A DNA stretch of 64,000 nucleotides. It comes from Stenomitos frigidus ULC18. Its GTDB lineage: Bacteria > Cyanobacteriota > Cyanobacteriia > Leptolyngbyales > Leptolyngbyaceae. Both the position numbers and the translations under genes were made by a program. This document shows, one piece after another, positions 1 to 8,105 of the stretch. Within the stretch, counting starts at the first letter, position 1. Every line of letters begins with the position of its first letter. A model generated the notes under the pieces. That model was given only the letters and a program-made list of their open reading frames with translations, was not told the DNA's origin and did no database searches. The stretch is from assembly GCF_003003795.1 (NCBI RefSeq), contig NZ_PVWK01000052.1:1-64000 (forward strand), read 5' to 3'.

Positions 1-86
1 AACGCAATCCAGAATTACCAAAATGGGATATCCTTATTCAACCTGCTAGCGGGTAAATTCATTCCTAGAAATCTCCTAAGCACCTG

Positions 87-848
87 TTAAAGAATCGTTT
101 TACCACCATCGACGACAAGCGCCGAGCCATGAAGCAAGGCGGGGGCATCACTGGCGAGAAACAGCGCTACCTGAGCGATTTCTACTGGGTTGCCGAGTCG
201 CCCGATCGGCATTGTGGCAATACCCTCCGCTTTTGCCTGCGCGGGATCAGCTGCCTGGTCAAATTCACCTTGCAGCATGGGCGTCTCAATGGGGCCGGGA
301 CACAACGCATTGATACGAATATTCTCTCTGGCATATTCCAGCGCTAGCGCACGGGTGAGCGACAGAACGGCTCCTTTGCTAGCACAGTAGGCGGCATAAA
401 GCGGTTGCGCCACGATCGCCAGTTCCGAGGCTGTGTTAATTACAACGCCGCTGCCCTGTCGCTGCATATGTGGAATCACCTGCTGGCACAAGTAGAAGAC
501 CGATTTAAAGTTGACTGACAGTACTTGCTCCAACGTCTCTGCATTCGTACTAGCAAAGGGTTCGATGATTGCGATGCCCGCATTATTGTAAAGAACATCG
601 ATGCGTCCATAAGTGTTATGGCAATGGTTAATGGCGGCAGCACATGCTGCTTCGACAGACAGATCGGCAGCAAAAAACTGAAACCGTCCGTCTGCATTCA
701 AGGTCTTTGTGAGCGATTGCCCTGCCGCTTCATTGCGATCAACGCCAAAGACGTTTGCACCTTCTGCCATAAAAAGTTCCGTCGCCGATCGCCCAATGCC
801 CGATGCTACACCCGTAATGAGTGCCACTTTGCCATCCAATCGTCCCAT
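87..848 (-). CDS. SDR-family NAD(P)-dependent oxidoreductase
   Basis: Classical short-chain dehydrogenase/reductase of 253 residues, the usual family length. The Rossmann cofactor motif TGVASGIG lies at residues 12-19, the structural NNAG at 88-91, and the catalytic set is N113, S141, Y154 and K158 (YCASK). An acidic residue after the second strand (GVDRN, D37) suggests preference for NAD over NADP; this is inference. The C-terminal half has the typical PGPIETPM substrate-loop region and ends in VVDGG. It should be a soluble cytoplasmic alcohol/ketone oxidoreductase; the substrate cannot be read from sequence. It is divergent from the creatininase-like gene at 1074, with about 225 bp between the two starts. 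The ATG start gives a full-length family match. Confidence 0.9.
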   Translation of the reverse strand: MGRLDGKVALITGVASGIGRSATELFMAEGANVFGVDRNEAAGQSLTKTLNADGRFQFFAADLSVEAACAAAINHCHNTYGRIDVLYNNAGIAIIEPFASTNAETLEQVLSVNFKSVFYLCQQVIPHMQRQGSGVVINTASELAIVAQPLYAAYCASKGAVLSLTRALALEYARENIRINALCPGPIETPMLQGEFDQAADPAQAKAEGIATMPIGRLGNPVEIAQVALFLASDAPALLHGSALVVDGGKTIL

Positions 849-1073
849 CGGTCACTCCCCAATATTGACTCGCTTCTTGATTTTGCCCGATACCTGATGC
901 AATGGCGATCGGGCGGCTCTCTGTAGAGGCGAGTTTTGCGCTCAAATCCAACCACTAGCATTGACCGCAGTAATCGCGAAAATCGTTGAAACCGCGATCA
1001 CATTCGGTGGGGTTCAGTGTCGCAAGCTACGCTTTGATTGCCCAAAACCACGCTAAGACAGGGGTGCTACAAC

Positions 1074-1865
1074 ATGTTAAAAAGCAACGGGATGGGTATG
1101 ACTGTATTAATGAGTTCATTAAGTTGGGTTGCCTATCAAGAGCGCCTGCAGGATGACGGGTTGGTGTTATTGCTGCCCTGTGGCGCACTGGAACAGCATG
1201 GCCCGCATTTGCCCTTAGGAACGGACGCTTTGTTGAGTGCGGCGATCGCTCAAGCCGTTGCTACCAAAGTGCATGGCTTAGTTGCACCCACCCTTAGCTA
1301 TGGCTACAAATCGCAGCCCAAGTCAGGAGGTGGGCAGCACTTTCCTGGCACTACTAGCCTGGATGGACAGAGTTTGAGCCAGATCACGCGCGATGTCATT
1401 CGCGAGTTTGCTCGTCACGGAGTCAAAAACCTTGTCGTCGTTGATGGGCACTACGAAAACCAATGGTTTCTGACTGAAGGCATTGACCTTGCCATGCGCG
1501 CACTTGGCACAACCAATCCGCTCCGCATTATGCGCTTAGAATACTGGGATTTTTGCACCGAAGAGACGTTAAAACATGTTTTCCCCGACGGCTTTCCAGG
1601 CTTTGCGCTGGAGCACGCTGCCGTCATTGAAACCTCGCTCATGCTGCACTTCTACCCTGAGCTAGTGGCATTGGATCAGCTTCCAGATCACAGTCCCGCT
1701 GACTTCCCACCCTATGATATGTATCCGACTCGCACAGAGTGGGTGCCACCGTCAGGAGTGTTGTCATCTGCCAAAGGTGGTAGCGCTGCAAAGGGTGCCA
1801 TGATGGCAGAGCAAATCACTGCTAGTATTGCCGCAGCGATCAGTCATGAATTTAGCCGTAGCTAG
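1074..1865 (+). CDS. creatininase-family amidohydrolase
   Basis: Member of the creatininase/FAPy-deformylase superfamily of metal-dependent amide hydrolases, 263 residues from the ATG at 1074. Metal-ligand motifs are present: LEQHGPHLPLGTD (E40, H42, D51 from this start), DGHYEN and EHAAVIETS. The frame stays open upstream to a TTG at 1038, but that leader has no family resemblance; ATGs at 1092 and 1098 are also possible. The superfamily covers creatininase, 2-amino-5-formylamino deformylases and mycofactocin MftE-type peptidases, so the substrate is open. It precedes a substrate-binding lipoprotein gene by 121 bp on the same strand, which suggests co-transcription and possibly uptake plus hydrolysis of a small amide or amidine; that link is inference. 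Confidence 0.88.
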   Translation: MLKSNGMGMTVLMSSLSWVAYQERLQDDGLVLLLPCGALEQHGPHLPLGTDALLSAAIAQAVATKVHGLVAPTLSYGYKSQPKSGGGQHFPGTTSLDGQSLSQITRDVIREFARHGVKNLVVVDGHYENQWFLTEGIDLAMRALGTTNPLRIMRLEYWDFCTEETLKHVFPDGFPGFALEHAAVIETSLMLHFYPELVALDQLPDHSPADFPPYDMYPTRTEWVPPSGVLSSAKGGSAAKGAMMAEQITASIAAAISHEFSRS

Positions 1866-1986
1866 TTTAATCGTGGCTGATTTAGTCGTGGTTAGAAAGC
1901 TTCAGAGCTTGTAACATGTCGTGGTGTATCAAGCATTGCACTTTGCGCCTGTCGCAAATGTCACAATTTGCCCTTGAATCTTATGG

Positions 1987-3066
1987 ATGGCAGCACTGAT
2001 GAACTTCTCTAAATCTCACCGTTGGACGCGCCGACAAGCGTTATGGATGATGACTGGCGCGATCGCAGGAGCCAGCGTCCATGCCTGTGCTAAGCCACCC
2101 GAAGCACCTTCTGCACAGTCATCCTCATCGTCAACTGCCAGTGGAGGCGCTGCTGGTGGGGTGGTCGCCGCATCAATCGGGATCACGACCTGGATTGGCA
2201 ACACGCCACTCTACATTGCTCAGGAAAAAGGCTTCTTTAAAGACTTAGGCTTAGACCTGAAAATTAAGGTCTTCGACACCGTGGCACAGGCCTTTCCCGC
2301 GTTTACATCGGGTCAGCTTGATGGCTTGGCACCCGTGACCTCCGAAGCGGTTACGCTGGCATCCAAAGGCGTGGACTTCAAAATTGTGACAGTCGAAGAT
2401 ACGTCCGTTGGGGCAGATGTCATCCTGGCGCGTAACAGCATCAAAAGCATCAAAGACTTTAAAGGCAAAAAGGTTGCTGTCGAGTTAGGCGGCATTGGTC
2501 ACTTCTTCTTGCTGCAAATTTTGGCAGAAGCGGGGCTGACCGGAAAAGATGTAACGTTAGTCAACACCCCACCGGATGCTGCTGCAGCGGCTTTCCAGGC
2601 AGGTAAAGTTGAAATTGCCTACTCTTACTCACCGTTCAGTGACAAGGCAATCGCGGCTCAAAAAGATGGACGAGTGATCTATAGCTCGAAGCAAATGCCG
2701 ACGGCGATCGCGGATCTTTACCTCTTTAGCTCCAAATTTATCCAGGCAAACCCTAAAACGGTTGCTGCATTTGTGGAAGGTAACCTGAAAGGGGTTGAGT
2801 TCTTGGCAACGAATCGCAAAGAAGGACTGGAAATTGGTGCCGCCAAACTCAAAATCAAGCCAGAGGAACTGGATCAACAGCTTAAAGGCATTCGCATTCC
2901 TGATAAAGCAACAAACATTGCGATGTTGGGCGATGCTAGCAGCGACCAGTATCTACTGAAGCCCATGACCAAACTGGCAGCATTTCTGAAAGACCAGGGG
3001 CAAATCCAAACCGTGCCTGATCTATCGAAAGTGCTGGAACCGCAATATGTTACGGCACTGAAGTAA
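1987..3066 (+). CDS. Tat-exported lipoprotein, NMT1/SsuA-like ABC substrate-binding protein
   Basis: Periplasmic binding protein of the NitT/TauT/SsuA type, 359 residues. The N-terminus carries a twin-arginine sequence (WTRRQALWMM, RR at 15-16), a hydrophobic stretch and a lipobox-like VHAC with Cys34. A Ser-rich tether and then the NMT1-like domain follow (ITTWIGNTPLYIAQEKGFF; the GQLDG and FKGKKVAVE strands are typical). It should bind a small molecule such as a sulfonate, nitrate, pyrimidine precursor or amide for an ABC importer. No permease or ATPase gene is adjacent in the window, so it is an orphan component or works with a transporter encoded elsewhere. It lies just after the creatininase-like gene. 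A strong GC hairpin at 3069-3105 follows the stop. Confidence 0.88.
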   Translation: MAALMNFSKSHRWTRRQALWMMTGAIAGASVHACAKPPEAPSAQSSSSSTASGGAAGGVVAASIGITTWIGNTPLYIAQEKGFFKDLGLDLKIKVFDTVAQAFPAFTSGQLDGLAPVTSEAVTLASKGVDFKIVTVEDTSVGADVILARNSIKSIKDFKGKKVAVELGGIGHFFLLQILAEAGLTGKDVTLVNTPPDAAAAAFQAGKVEIAYSYSPFSDKAIAAQKDGRVIYSSKQMPTAIADLYLFSSKFIQANPKTVAAFVEGNLKGVEFLATNRKEGLEIGAAKLKIKPEELDQQLKGIRIPDKATNIAMLGDASSDQYLLKPMTKLAAFLKDQGQIQTVPDLSKVLEPQYVTALK

Positions 3067-3068
3067 AA

Positions 3069-3105
3069 GTTACCCGCCCCTGATTGAACATCACGGGCGG
3101 GTAAC
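3069..3105 (+). terminator. hairpin after the substrate-binding protein gene
   Basis: Perfect 11-bp inverted repeat, GTTACCCGCCC at 3069-3079 and GGGCGGGTAAC at 3095-3105, with a 15-nt loop. It starts 3 bp after the stop codon. There is no U-tract, so it may stabilise the 3' end rather than act as a classical intrinsic terminator. Confidence 0.6.
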
Positions 3106-3288
3106 ATTATGAGCGAAAACTTTTCAACCAGCCTCTCTAGCCGAGATCGCAGTTGTGCAGAGTGAGGTCAGAAACCTTTCTGCTACCCATTGAAATTGAA
3201 AACGTGACATCTTTTGTCGGGACATAGCTGTGGGGACATAGCAATCGCAATCCCATGTCCCCACGATGGGAGTTTAAGCCAAAGGTTG

Positions 3289-3394
3289 CTTAGGATCGTG
3301 GATTAAATAACCTGAACGATCGCTCGGCTCTAGGGGCTTGGCATTGACAAGCCCCTACCCCAGAATTGCATCTTATTAAATTCTCGTTCCTTAG
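3289..3394. repeat. MITE-like element, family 1, copy 1
   Basis: About 106 bp with imperfect terminal inverted repeats. The left end reads CTTAGGATCGTGGATTAAAT and the reverse complement of the right end reads CTAAGGAACGAGAATTTAAT (15 of 20 identical). The core holds a hairpin TAGGGGCTTG...CAAGCCCCTA. The right end covers the TAA stop codon of the channel gene at 3391-3393. Related copies lie at 52898-53003 and 58505-58649. There is no coding capacity. Confidence 0.75.
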
Positions 3395-5121
3395 TAGGGT
3401 GGTCTGTTTTGTTTAAATGATGTCAACCATTCTCGTACCTGTTCGCCAGCAGCATCACGACCACCCAAACCAAAGGCGATCGCGATCGCCACTGCCACAG
3501 CTCCAAGGAGGAGCCCAAAAGCGAGTTTAACGATATCGGGTCCCACACCAATTTGATCCAATGCAATGGCCGACACTAGTGCGATGATCGCGATTCGTGC
3601 TGTTTGAGCGAGAATTTTTGACTGTGACGTATTGGAACTGCTGATCAGACTATAGGCAAGGTTTGCCAGGTAAAGACCGATCGCAAACACCACCAAACCT
3701 GCCAGCACGCGGCCAAAGATCGTCAGCAGTCCTAGTACGACTGCCTTGAGACCGGGGAAGTTCAGCACATCGATCGCGGCAACGGCAGCAAAAAGCACAA
3801 TGCCCACCAGTGCGACCACGCCGACAATTTCGGAGGGTGTGCGTGTGGGTGGCACTGTTGACAAGCCAGATTCCTGCAGTGTGGTGGGTTGTCCCGCTGT
3901 GGGCGGTGGCGTTATGGATGTAAACGGCGTTGCTTGAATCCCCAACCAGTAAAAAATGTTGTTGAAGCCGATGCTCGTCAAAATGTTTGTTACTAGATCG
4001 GCGACAAACTTCCCAAGCACATAGGCGGCAATCAAAATCAGTGCCGCTGTAAAGATGAGCGGCAACGCACTAAGGATTTGATTGAGCGTTGCTGTTGCGG
4101 GACCAGAAATCGAAGGAATCTGGAGGGCATCCAGTGCAGCTGTTGCGGTCGGAATTAAGATCAAGACATAGACGATCGTACCCACTAGCCAGGACAGCGA
4201 CTGTCCGCCAGTGCTACGGCTTAAGCCAAAGCGTGCGCCCAGACGATCGGCTCCGGCAGCCGTCAACAAATTCGTCACAATGCCGCGCACGATACGAGCA
4301 ATGGCCCAACCGACCACGCCGATCAGCACTGCTTTCAGGATTTTGGGCAAAGCCGCCAGAATGTCATTCAGCAAATTTTGCACCGGCTGGAGCGGGCCCT
4401 GTAAATCCAGCACACCCAAGACCAGCGGCAAGAAGAACAGAAAGATCAGCCAATAGAGCGCGCTGCCCAACGTTTCACTCAACGAAAACGGAGTTTCACT
4501 AGGAGCGACTGGCGTGACCTCTCCGCTCTGTGCAGTCTGCGAAAAACGTTCGTCTAACGCAAAGCCCTGGGCAATCCGAATGACAACTGTTTTTGCCAGC
4601 GTTGCCAAGAGCCACGCGATCGCCACCAGGATTCCAGCCGCGCCCAGCTTCGGTAAGTACGCAAAAATCTGAATCAGAAAATTATTCAATGGTTGAGACA
4701 CTGTCGTGAGCTTCAGCGCATCCAGAAACGCCACGACTGCGACAACCGCAATAATCCAAAAAACAATACTGGCGATCAGCTTCTCGATTTGAAACGGCTC
4801 ACTACCCGGTGGCTGCCGCAGCACTGACCTAGCAATACGGTTGTCGATATCCGTCCGATTGAGGAGCCCAGCAACAACCTTGCTGACGATTAACGCAACG
4901 ATCAAGCCGATCACAAGAATGAGAATGGCACCAACGAGATTCAGCACCGTTGGACCCAAGGCCCCTAACCCAAGCGCCGCCAGAAATTGAGTCACAGGTG
5001 AAACGACTGGGCTTGAATCGATTGGTCCAGGCGGTGGGGCTTGTGCCAACAGGCCGCTTATTAAAGCAGATGCCTGCAGCCTGAATGGATATTCAAAGTG
5101 CTGTAAAAATCCGTCCATCAT
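3391..5121 (-). CDS. MscS-like mechanosensitive channel with repeated TM-helix units
   Basis: Integral membrane protein of about 576 residues from the ATG at 5121; the frame extends to a TTG at 5139. It contains at least three repeats of a module with a Gly/Ala-rich hydrophobic helix followed by VVGWAIARIVRGIVTNLLTAAG-type sequence (conserved TM-helix unit of small-conductance channel relatives). Between them are further helices and Pro/Thr-rich loops (near residues 195-210 and 390-420). Such proteins are common in cyanobacteria and are annotated as mechanosensitive or 'CmpX-like' channels; a full MscS pore/beta domain is not obvious. It would sit in the inner membrane, probably releasing solutes under osmotic stress. 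The stop codon falls inside a MITE-like repeat end, so the last few codons may have been altered by insertion. Confidence 0.8.
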   Translation of the reverse strand: MMDGFLQHFEYPFRLQASALISGLLAQAPPPGPIDSSPVVSPVTQFLAALGLGALGPTVLNLVGAILILVIGLIVALIVSKVVAGLLNRTDIDNRIARSVLRQPPGSEPFQIEKLIASIVFWIIAVVAVVAFLDALKLTTVSQPLNNFLIQIFAYLPKLGAAGILVAIAWLLATLAKTVVIRIAQGFALDERFSQTAQSGEVTPVAPSETPFSLSETLGSALYWLIFLFFLPLVLGVLDLQGPLQPVQNLLNDILAALPKILKAVLIGVVGWAIARIVRGIVTNLLTAAGADRLGARFGLSRSTGGQSLSWLVGTIVYVLILIPTATAALDALQIPSISGPATATLNQILSALPLIFTAALILIAAYVLGKFVADLVTNILTSIGFNNIFYWLGIQATPFTSITPPPTAGQPTTLQESGLSTVPPTRTPSEIVGVVALVGIVLFAAVAAIDVLNFPGLKAVVLGLLTIFGRVLAGLVVFAIGLYLANLAYSLISSSNTSQSKILAQTARIAIIALVSAIALDQIGVGPDIVKLAFGLLLGAVAVAIAIAFGLGGRDAAGEQVREWLTSFKQNRPPY

Positions 5122-5401
5122 TGCCTTGATTAACCTCAAATTCGGCAGAAAACGTACAAAACGACCTGTGGGTCAATTTCACTGATTAGAGATATACCGC
5201 ATAATCGTTAAGGTCTTGATTTCGATTTACGAACGCTGTCTTAACGTTATTGAGAAGCCAAAACGAATGACCTTAAGTTTTGGTACTGCTAACTTTTCCA
5301 GACATGTGTAACACCATCGCAAAATGGTTTAGCTTAACCTACGTGGTATTAGCGATCGAGACATCTATCTTTATAAAGAATAAAGCTTGACTGAGAAAAT
5401 T

Positions 5402-5860
5402 ATGTCCGAGCTACAGGTTTTTGAGCAATCCATTCAAATTAATGCCAGTGCCACAACCGTGGAACAGTGCCTCACCGATCTCGACTTGATGCATCGTTGG
5501 TTGAATCCGGCGTTGCGCTGTGAGCCGATCGACGAGTGGTCGACAGCGTTGGGTGGTCGTAGCCGATTTGTGATTCAGGTACCCATCTTGCAGCCAACGC
5601 TCAACAGTGTAGTGATCCAACGCGAGCCCGGTTTGATTGTGTGGGAGTTTAACGGCTTTTTCAAAGGGCGCGATCGTTGGGAATGTAACCCTGAGCTGCA
5701 AGGTACGCGCTTGCTGAATCGCTTTGAGTGCAGTATTCCCAATCCTCTGATTCGCTTTGGGTTCAACACCTTTGCCATCAACTGGACTCGTGACGACATG
5801 CAAGCACAACTCCGTCGCCTCAAGCGAGTTGCCGAAGCGGTCTATCAAGGCTTGCCATAG
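5402..5860 (+). CDS. SRPBCC / polyketide-cyclase-like lipid-binding protein
   Basis: Small 152-residue protein with the START/SRPBCC helix-grip signature: an initial strand (FEQSIQINASATTVEQCLTDL), a WLNPAL turn, a run of antiparallel strands and a long amphipathic C-terminal helix (DDMQAQLRRLKRVAEAVYQ). The ATG at 5402 is preferred over a TTG at 5387. Family members bind hydrophobic ligands or act as cyclases or dehydratases; nothing here identifies the ligand. It is transcribed alone, convergent with the histidine-kinase-like gene ending at 5998. The downstream gap is taken up by a family-2 MITE-like repeat. Confidence 0.8.
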   Translation: MSELQVFEQSIQINASATTVEQCLTDLDLMHRWLNPALRCEPIDEWSTALGGRSRFVIQVPILQPTLNSVVIQREPGLIVWEFNGFFKGRDRWECNPELQGTRLLNRFECSIPNPLIRFGFNTFAINWTRDDMQAQLRRLKRVAEAVYQGLP

Positions 5861-5873
5861 TATGCTTGTCTTT

Positions 5874-6000
5874 AGGAGATTGCTAGCAAACAAAAGACCC
5901 GTAGGGGCAGGTTTGACACCAACGCGATCGACTGGAGTCAAAGACGCTGGCAAAGCCTGCTCTCTATCAAGCGGCACCTTGTTTCTCGAAAATCACCTTA
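5874..6000. repeat. MITE-like element, family 2, copy A
   Basis: About 125 bp. It begins AGGAGATTGCTAGCAAAC and ends CTCGAAAATCACCTT, giving terminal inverted repeats of the form AAGGWGATTTC. The interior has GGGGCAGGTTTG facing CAAAGCCTGC. The right end runs into the TAA stop (5998-6000) of the neighbouring minus-strand gene. Copy B is at 41413-41534 and copy C, reverse orientation, at 51684-51818. Confidence 0.75.
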
Positions 6001-6882
6001 ATCCAGTTCTGGCACTAACAGAGGAATAGAGCACTGGAACCGTAGTCGTTTTCCTGCTGCGTCATCGGCAGTTGTTGCAGTGGTTGAGGGCACATGCGCC
6101 ATCGTCAAGGTTCCTTGCATCAAGGCTATGAGCATCTGACAGGTGAGTAGGTTTAGCCCTGGAGAAGGAACATCTGAGGTCGCAGTAGGCGCATGGAGTA
6201 AGTCAATCGGCTCACTCAGTGGGAACGAGCGATCGCTGTCAACCCAAATCTGGGCGTATCCCGTTTCGACCGACACCTGGACAGAGACCTCAATGCTGCC
6301 TTCCTGCATTTGGGCGATCGGCTCATCAACAAGATGAAGTAATACCTGTTTCAAGCGCTGTGGATCAGCGATTACGTAGAGGTCATCGTCGGGGAGCGTC
6401 ACCCGGAACTGAAGACTACGGTCTGCTGCCTGAAGGTACGTCAAGTCATGCACTGACTGTAGCAGCGACGCTAGCTGTAGCGGCTGTAGCTCCATCTTCA
6501 GTGTGCCGTGTTGCAGCCTTGCCACATCCAGCACACTGTCTAGAACCTTGATCATCTTCAGCGCCGATTGGTTCGCTTGGGCAATGAAATCGCGCTCTTC
6601 TTCAGGGTTATCACACAAATCAGACAGAATGAGCTGCTGCATCCCAATCATGCCGTTGAGCGGCGATCGCAACTCATGCGAGGTGCGCGCCAGGAAGCCT
6701 CCCTTAAACTGACTCATTTCAGTCGCTAGCTGGTAAGCCAATTGCAATGATTGCAGCGAGTGAGGCTGGTTTTGCTCTGCTGAGCGATCGCTTGGTGCTG
6801 GCTCTGTGAGCGGCGATCGCCAGCGCCAACTCAATCCCAGTCCAACGCCTAGTCCCAACCATACTAAATCAGTCCAATTCAT
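5998..6882 (-). CDS. degenerate membrane-anchored histidine kinase
   Basis: 294 residues from the ATG at 6882, which overlaps the stop of the upstream YrdC gene as ATGA; this decides the start against longer alternatives. One N-terminal membrane segment (LVWLGLGVGLGLSW) is followed by a HisKA-type H-box (RTSHELRSPLNGMIGM) and a dimerisation helix pair. The ATPase half is eroded: DPQRLKQVLLHLVDEP replaces the N-box consensus, the DxGxG box reads DSDRSF, and no GxGLGL box is seen. It probably cannot bind ATP normally. It could be phosphorylated in trans, act as a phosphatase or scaffold, or be decaying. Translational coupling to the tRNA-modification gene is unusual. Confidence 0.8.
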   Translation of the reverse strand: MNWTDLVWLGLGVGLGLSWRWRSPLTEPAPSDRSAEQNQPHSLQSLQLAYQLATEMSQFKGGFLARTSHELRSPLNGMIGMQQLILSDLCDNPEEERDFIAQANQSALKMIKVLDSVLDVARLQHGTLKMELQPLQLASLLQSVHDLTYLQAADRSLQFRVTLPDDDLYVIADPQRLKQVLLHLVDEPIAQMQEGSIEVSVQVSVETGYAQIWVDSDRSFPLSEPIDLLHAPTATSDVPSPGLNLLTCQMLIALMQGTLTMAHVPSTTATTADDAAGKRLRFQCSIPLLVPELD

Positions 6883-7508
6883 GACTCTTTCAACTCCTCG
6901 TCCTTCAAGCACACAGCCCCCTGGCGCAAAATTTCCCAACCGTTTCCAGTCCACCGGATGACAGTCGAGGGCACACCGGATGGGCTAGCCGTGCTGGCGC
7001 TGGCTGCTAACGTGCTGGCTGCTGATGGCAAGAGCGTGAACACCTGCGGAAACGCAACAGCAATTTCAGCCATTGTTTGCAAGGCTGGTTGACCAGAACG
7101 ATTGGCACTGGTGGTGGCCAGGGGGCCCGTTTGAGTAAGAATGGCGATCGCGATCGGGTGATTGGGCACTCGCACCCCAATGGTTGTCGGCTGTTTCGGG
7201 TTCATAGTGGGTGGTACGCGATCGCTGGCGGGTAGCACCAGCGTCAAGGCTCCAGGTAGGTAACGATCGGCAACCTGCTGCCAGAGCTGACGTTCTGCGG
7301 GGCTGCCAGCGACGTAGGCCCAAAGTTCCGCGATCGTCGCTGCCATCAAAATGAGCGGTTTATCCAATTGGCGCTGCTTGGCAGCAAAAATCAGGTCGGC
7401 ACGATCGGGGCGAACGCTCAGTGCTGGCACAGTGTCTGTAGGGAAGCTGATCAGAAACTCACCAGAGTGAGCTTTGGCAACCAAATCATGAAGTGAAATT
7501 TGAGGCAT
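6879..7508 (-). CDS. YrdC/Sua5-family L-threonylcarbamoyladenylate synthase
   Basis: 209 residues with the YrdC fold. The N-terminal region reads FPTDTVPALSVRPDRADLIFAAKQRQLDKPL, matching the family PTDTVYGL...K-R...KPL pattern that binds threonine and ATP. TLVLPASD, GVRVPNHP and TTSANRSGQPA follow, all diagnostic. The predicted reaction makes threonylcarbamoyl-AMP from threonine, bicarbonate and ATP for the t6A modification of ANN-decoding tRNAs. PTDTVPAL replaces PTDTVYGL, so it may be a paralogue rather than the main TsaC; hence no symbol. Its stop overlaps the start of the next gene by 4 bp. Confidence 0.88.
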   Translation of the reverse strand: MPQISLHDLVAKAHSGEFLISFPTDTVPALSVRPDRADLIFAAKQRQLDKPLILMAATIAELWAYVAGSPAERQLWQQVADRYLPGALTLVLPASDRVPPTMNPKQPTTIGVRVPNHPIAIAILTQTGPLATTSANRSGQPALQTMAEIAVAFPQVFTLLPSAASTLAASASTASPSGVPSTVIRWTGNGWEILRQGAVCLKDEELKES

Positions 7509-7769
7509 TGCTGTTGAAAAGAGCAGTTTCTTTTTGCATTGTTTTTGAATAAAGATTAAACTAATTCTTAGTCAAATTTGTCTGATGACTGCTCAGGGGC
7601 ATCCAACACGTCCACATCAAAGCTCTCATCCTTGATGATTGGCGGGCTCTCTAAGCAGCTGGTGGTTCGCTCTGACTTTAAAGCTGGAAGCTAACCGCAA
7701 CGCTGGAAGCTAACCGCACAAACAGAGTAACATTTAGAGGAAATAGGGTTGCTGTAGCTGTCATTGATT

Positions 7770-7788
7770 GAATGATAAGCTATCATTC
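7770..7788. promoter_or_regulatory. inverted repeat GAATGATA-AGC-TATCATTC
   Basis: Perfect 8-bp arms with a 3-bp spacer, flanked by a further ATT...CAAT. It lies in the divergent intergenic region 318 bp before the hybrid kinase start. The size and AT-richness fit a dimeric repressor site, but the cognate factor is unknown. Confidence 0.4.
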
Positions 7789-8026
7789 TTCAATCGATCT
7801 CGCTGCTTGAGCACTGGTCGATCGCTCGTTTTAGAAAGCGTGTTCGTTTTAGGACGTAGTGGCATCTATCCCCGATGCGTTGTGTTTCTCTCTCGCTCCG
7901 AAGTTAACCGCAATAAGGGTTATGACTTACGGTGCAGTGAGGTCACTCAATGACTACCTTGACTGATGTTAGCAAAGCAATAGTGGCTCTTTTTTGATCT
8001 TCAAATGGCGCTATTTGCTTAATGTA

Positions 8027-8053
8027 GTAGAAACCACCTTAAGTGGTCTCTAC
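8027..8053. promoter_or_regulatory. 11-bp inverted repeat before hybrid kinase
   Basis: Arms GTAGAAACCAC (8027-8037) and GTGGTCTCTAC (8043-8053) match at 10 of 11 positions around a CTTAA spacer. The right arm would overlap the GTG at 8043 if that were the start, which favours the ATG at 8106. It may be an operator or a 5'-UTR hairpin. Confidence 0.45.
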
Positions 8054-8105
8054 CAGAAAGCTAGAGGTTATTGCTACGGTAAAGAGAGGTCATTTAGCAA
8101 CGTGC

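Larger units (their letters stand above)
7509..8105. other. 597-bp non-coding gap with two inverted repeats
   Basis: This is the divergent promoter region between the YrdC gene and the hybrid kinase. It holds a short direct repeat (GCTGGAAGCTAACCGCA near 7683-7718) and the two inverted repeats listed separately at 7770 and 8027. A 61-codon TTG frame at 7768-7953 has no recognisable features and is not called. Confidence 0.6.

Noticed and set aside
4089-4502. 137-codon plus-strand frame inside the channel gene
   Set aside because: Antisense shadow; Arg/Pro/Ser-rich composition.
5411-5977. 188-codon minus-strand frame over the SRPBCC gene and repeat
   Set aside because: Starts within the MITE-like repeat and runs antisense to a recognisable gene.
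7768-7953. 61-codon frame with TTG start
   Set aside because: No ribosome-binding site, composition unlike protein, and it overlaps an inverted repeat.
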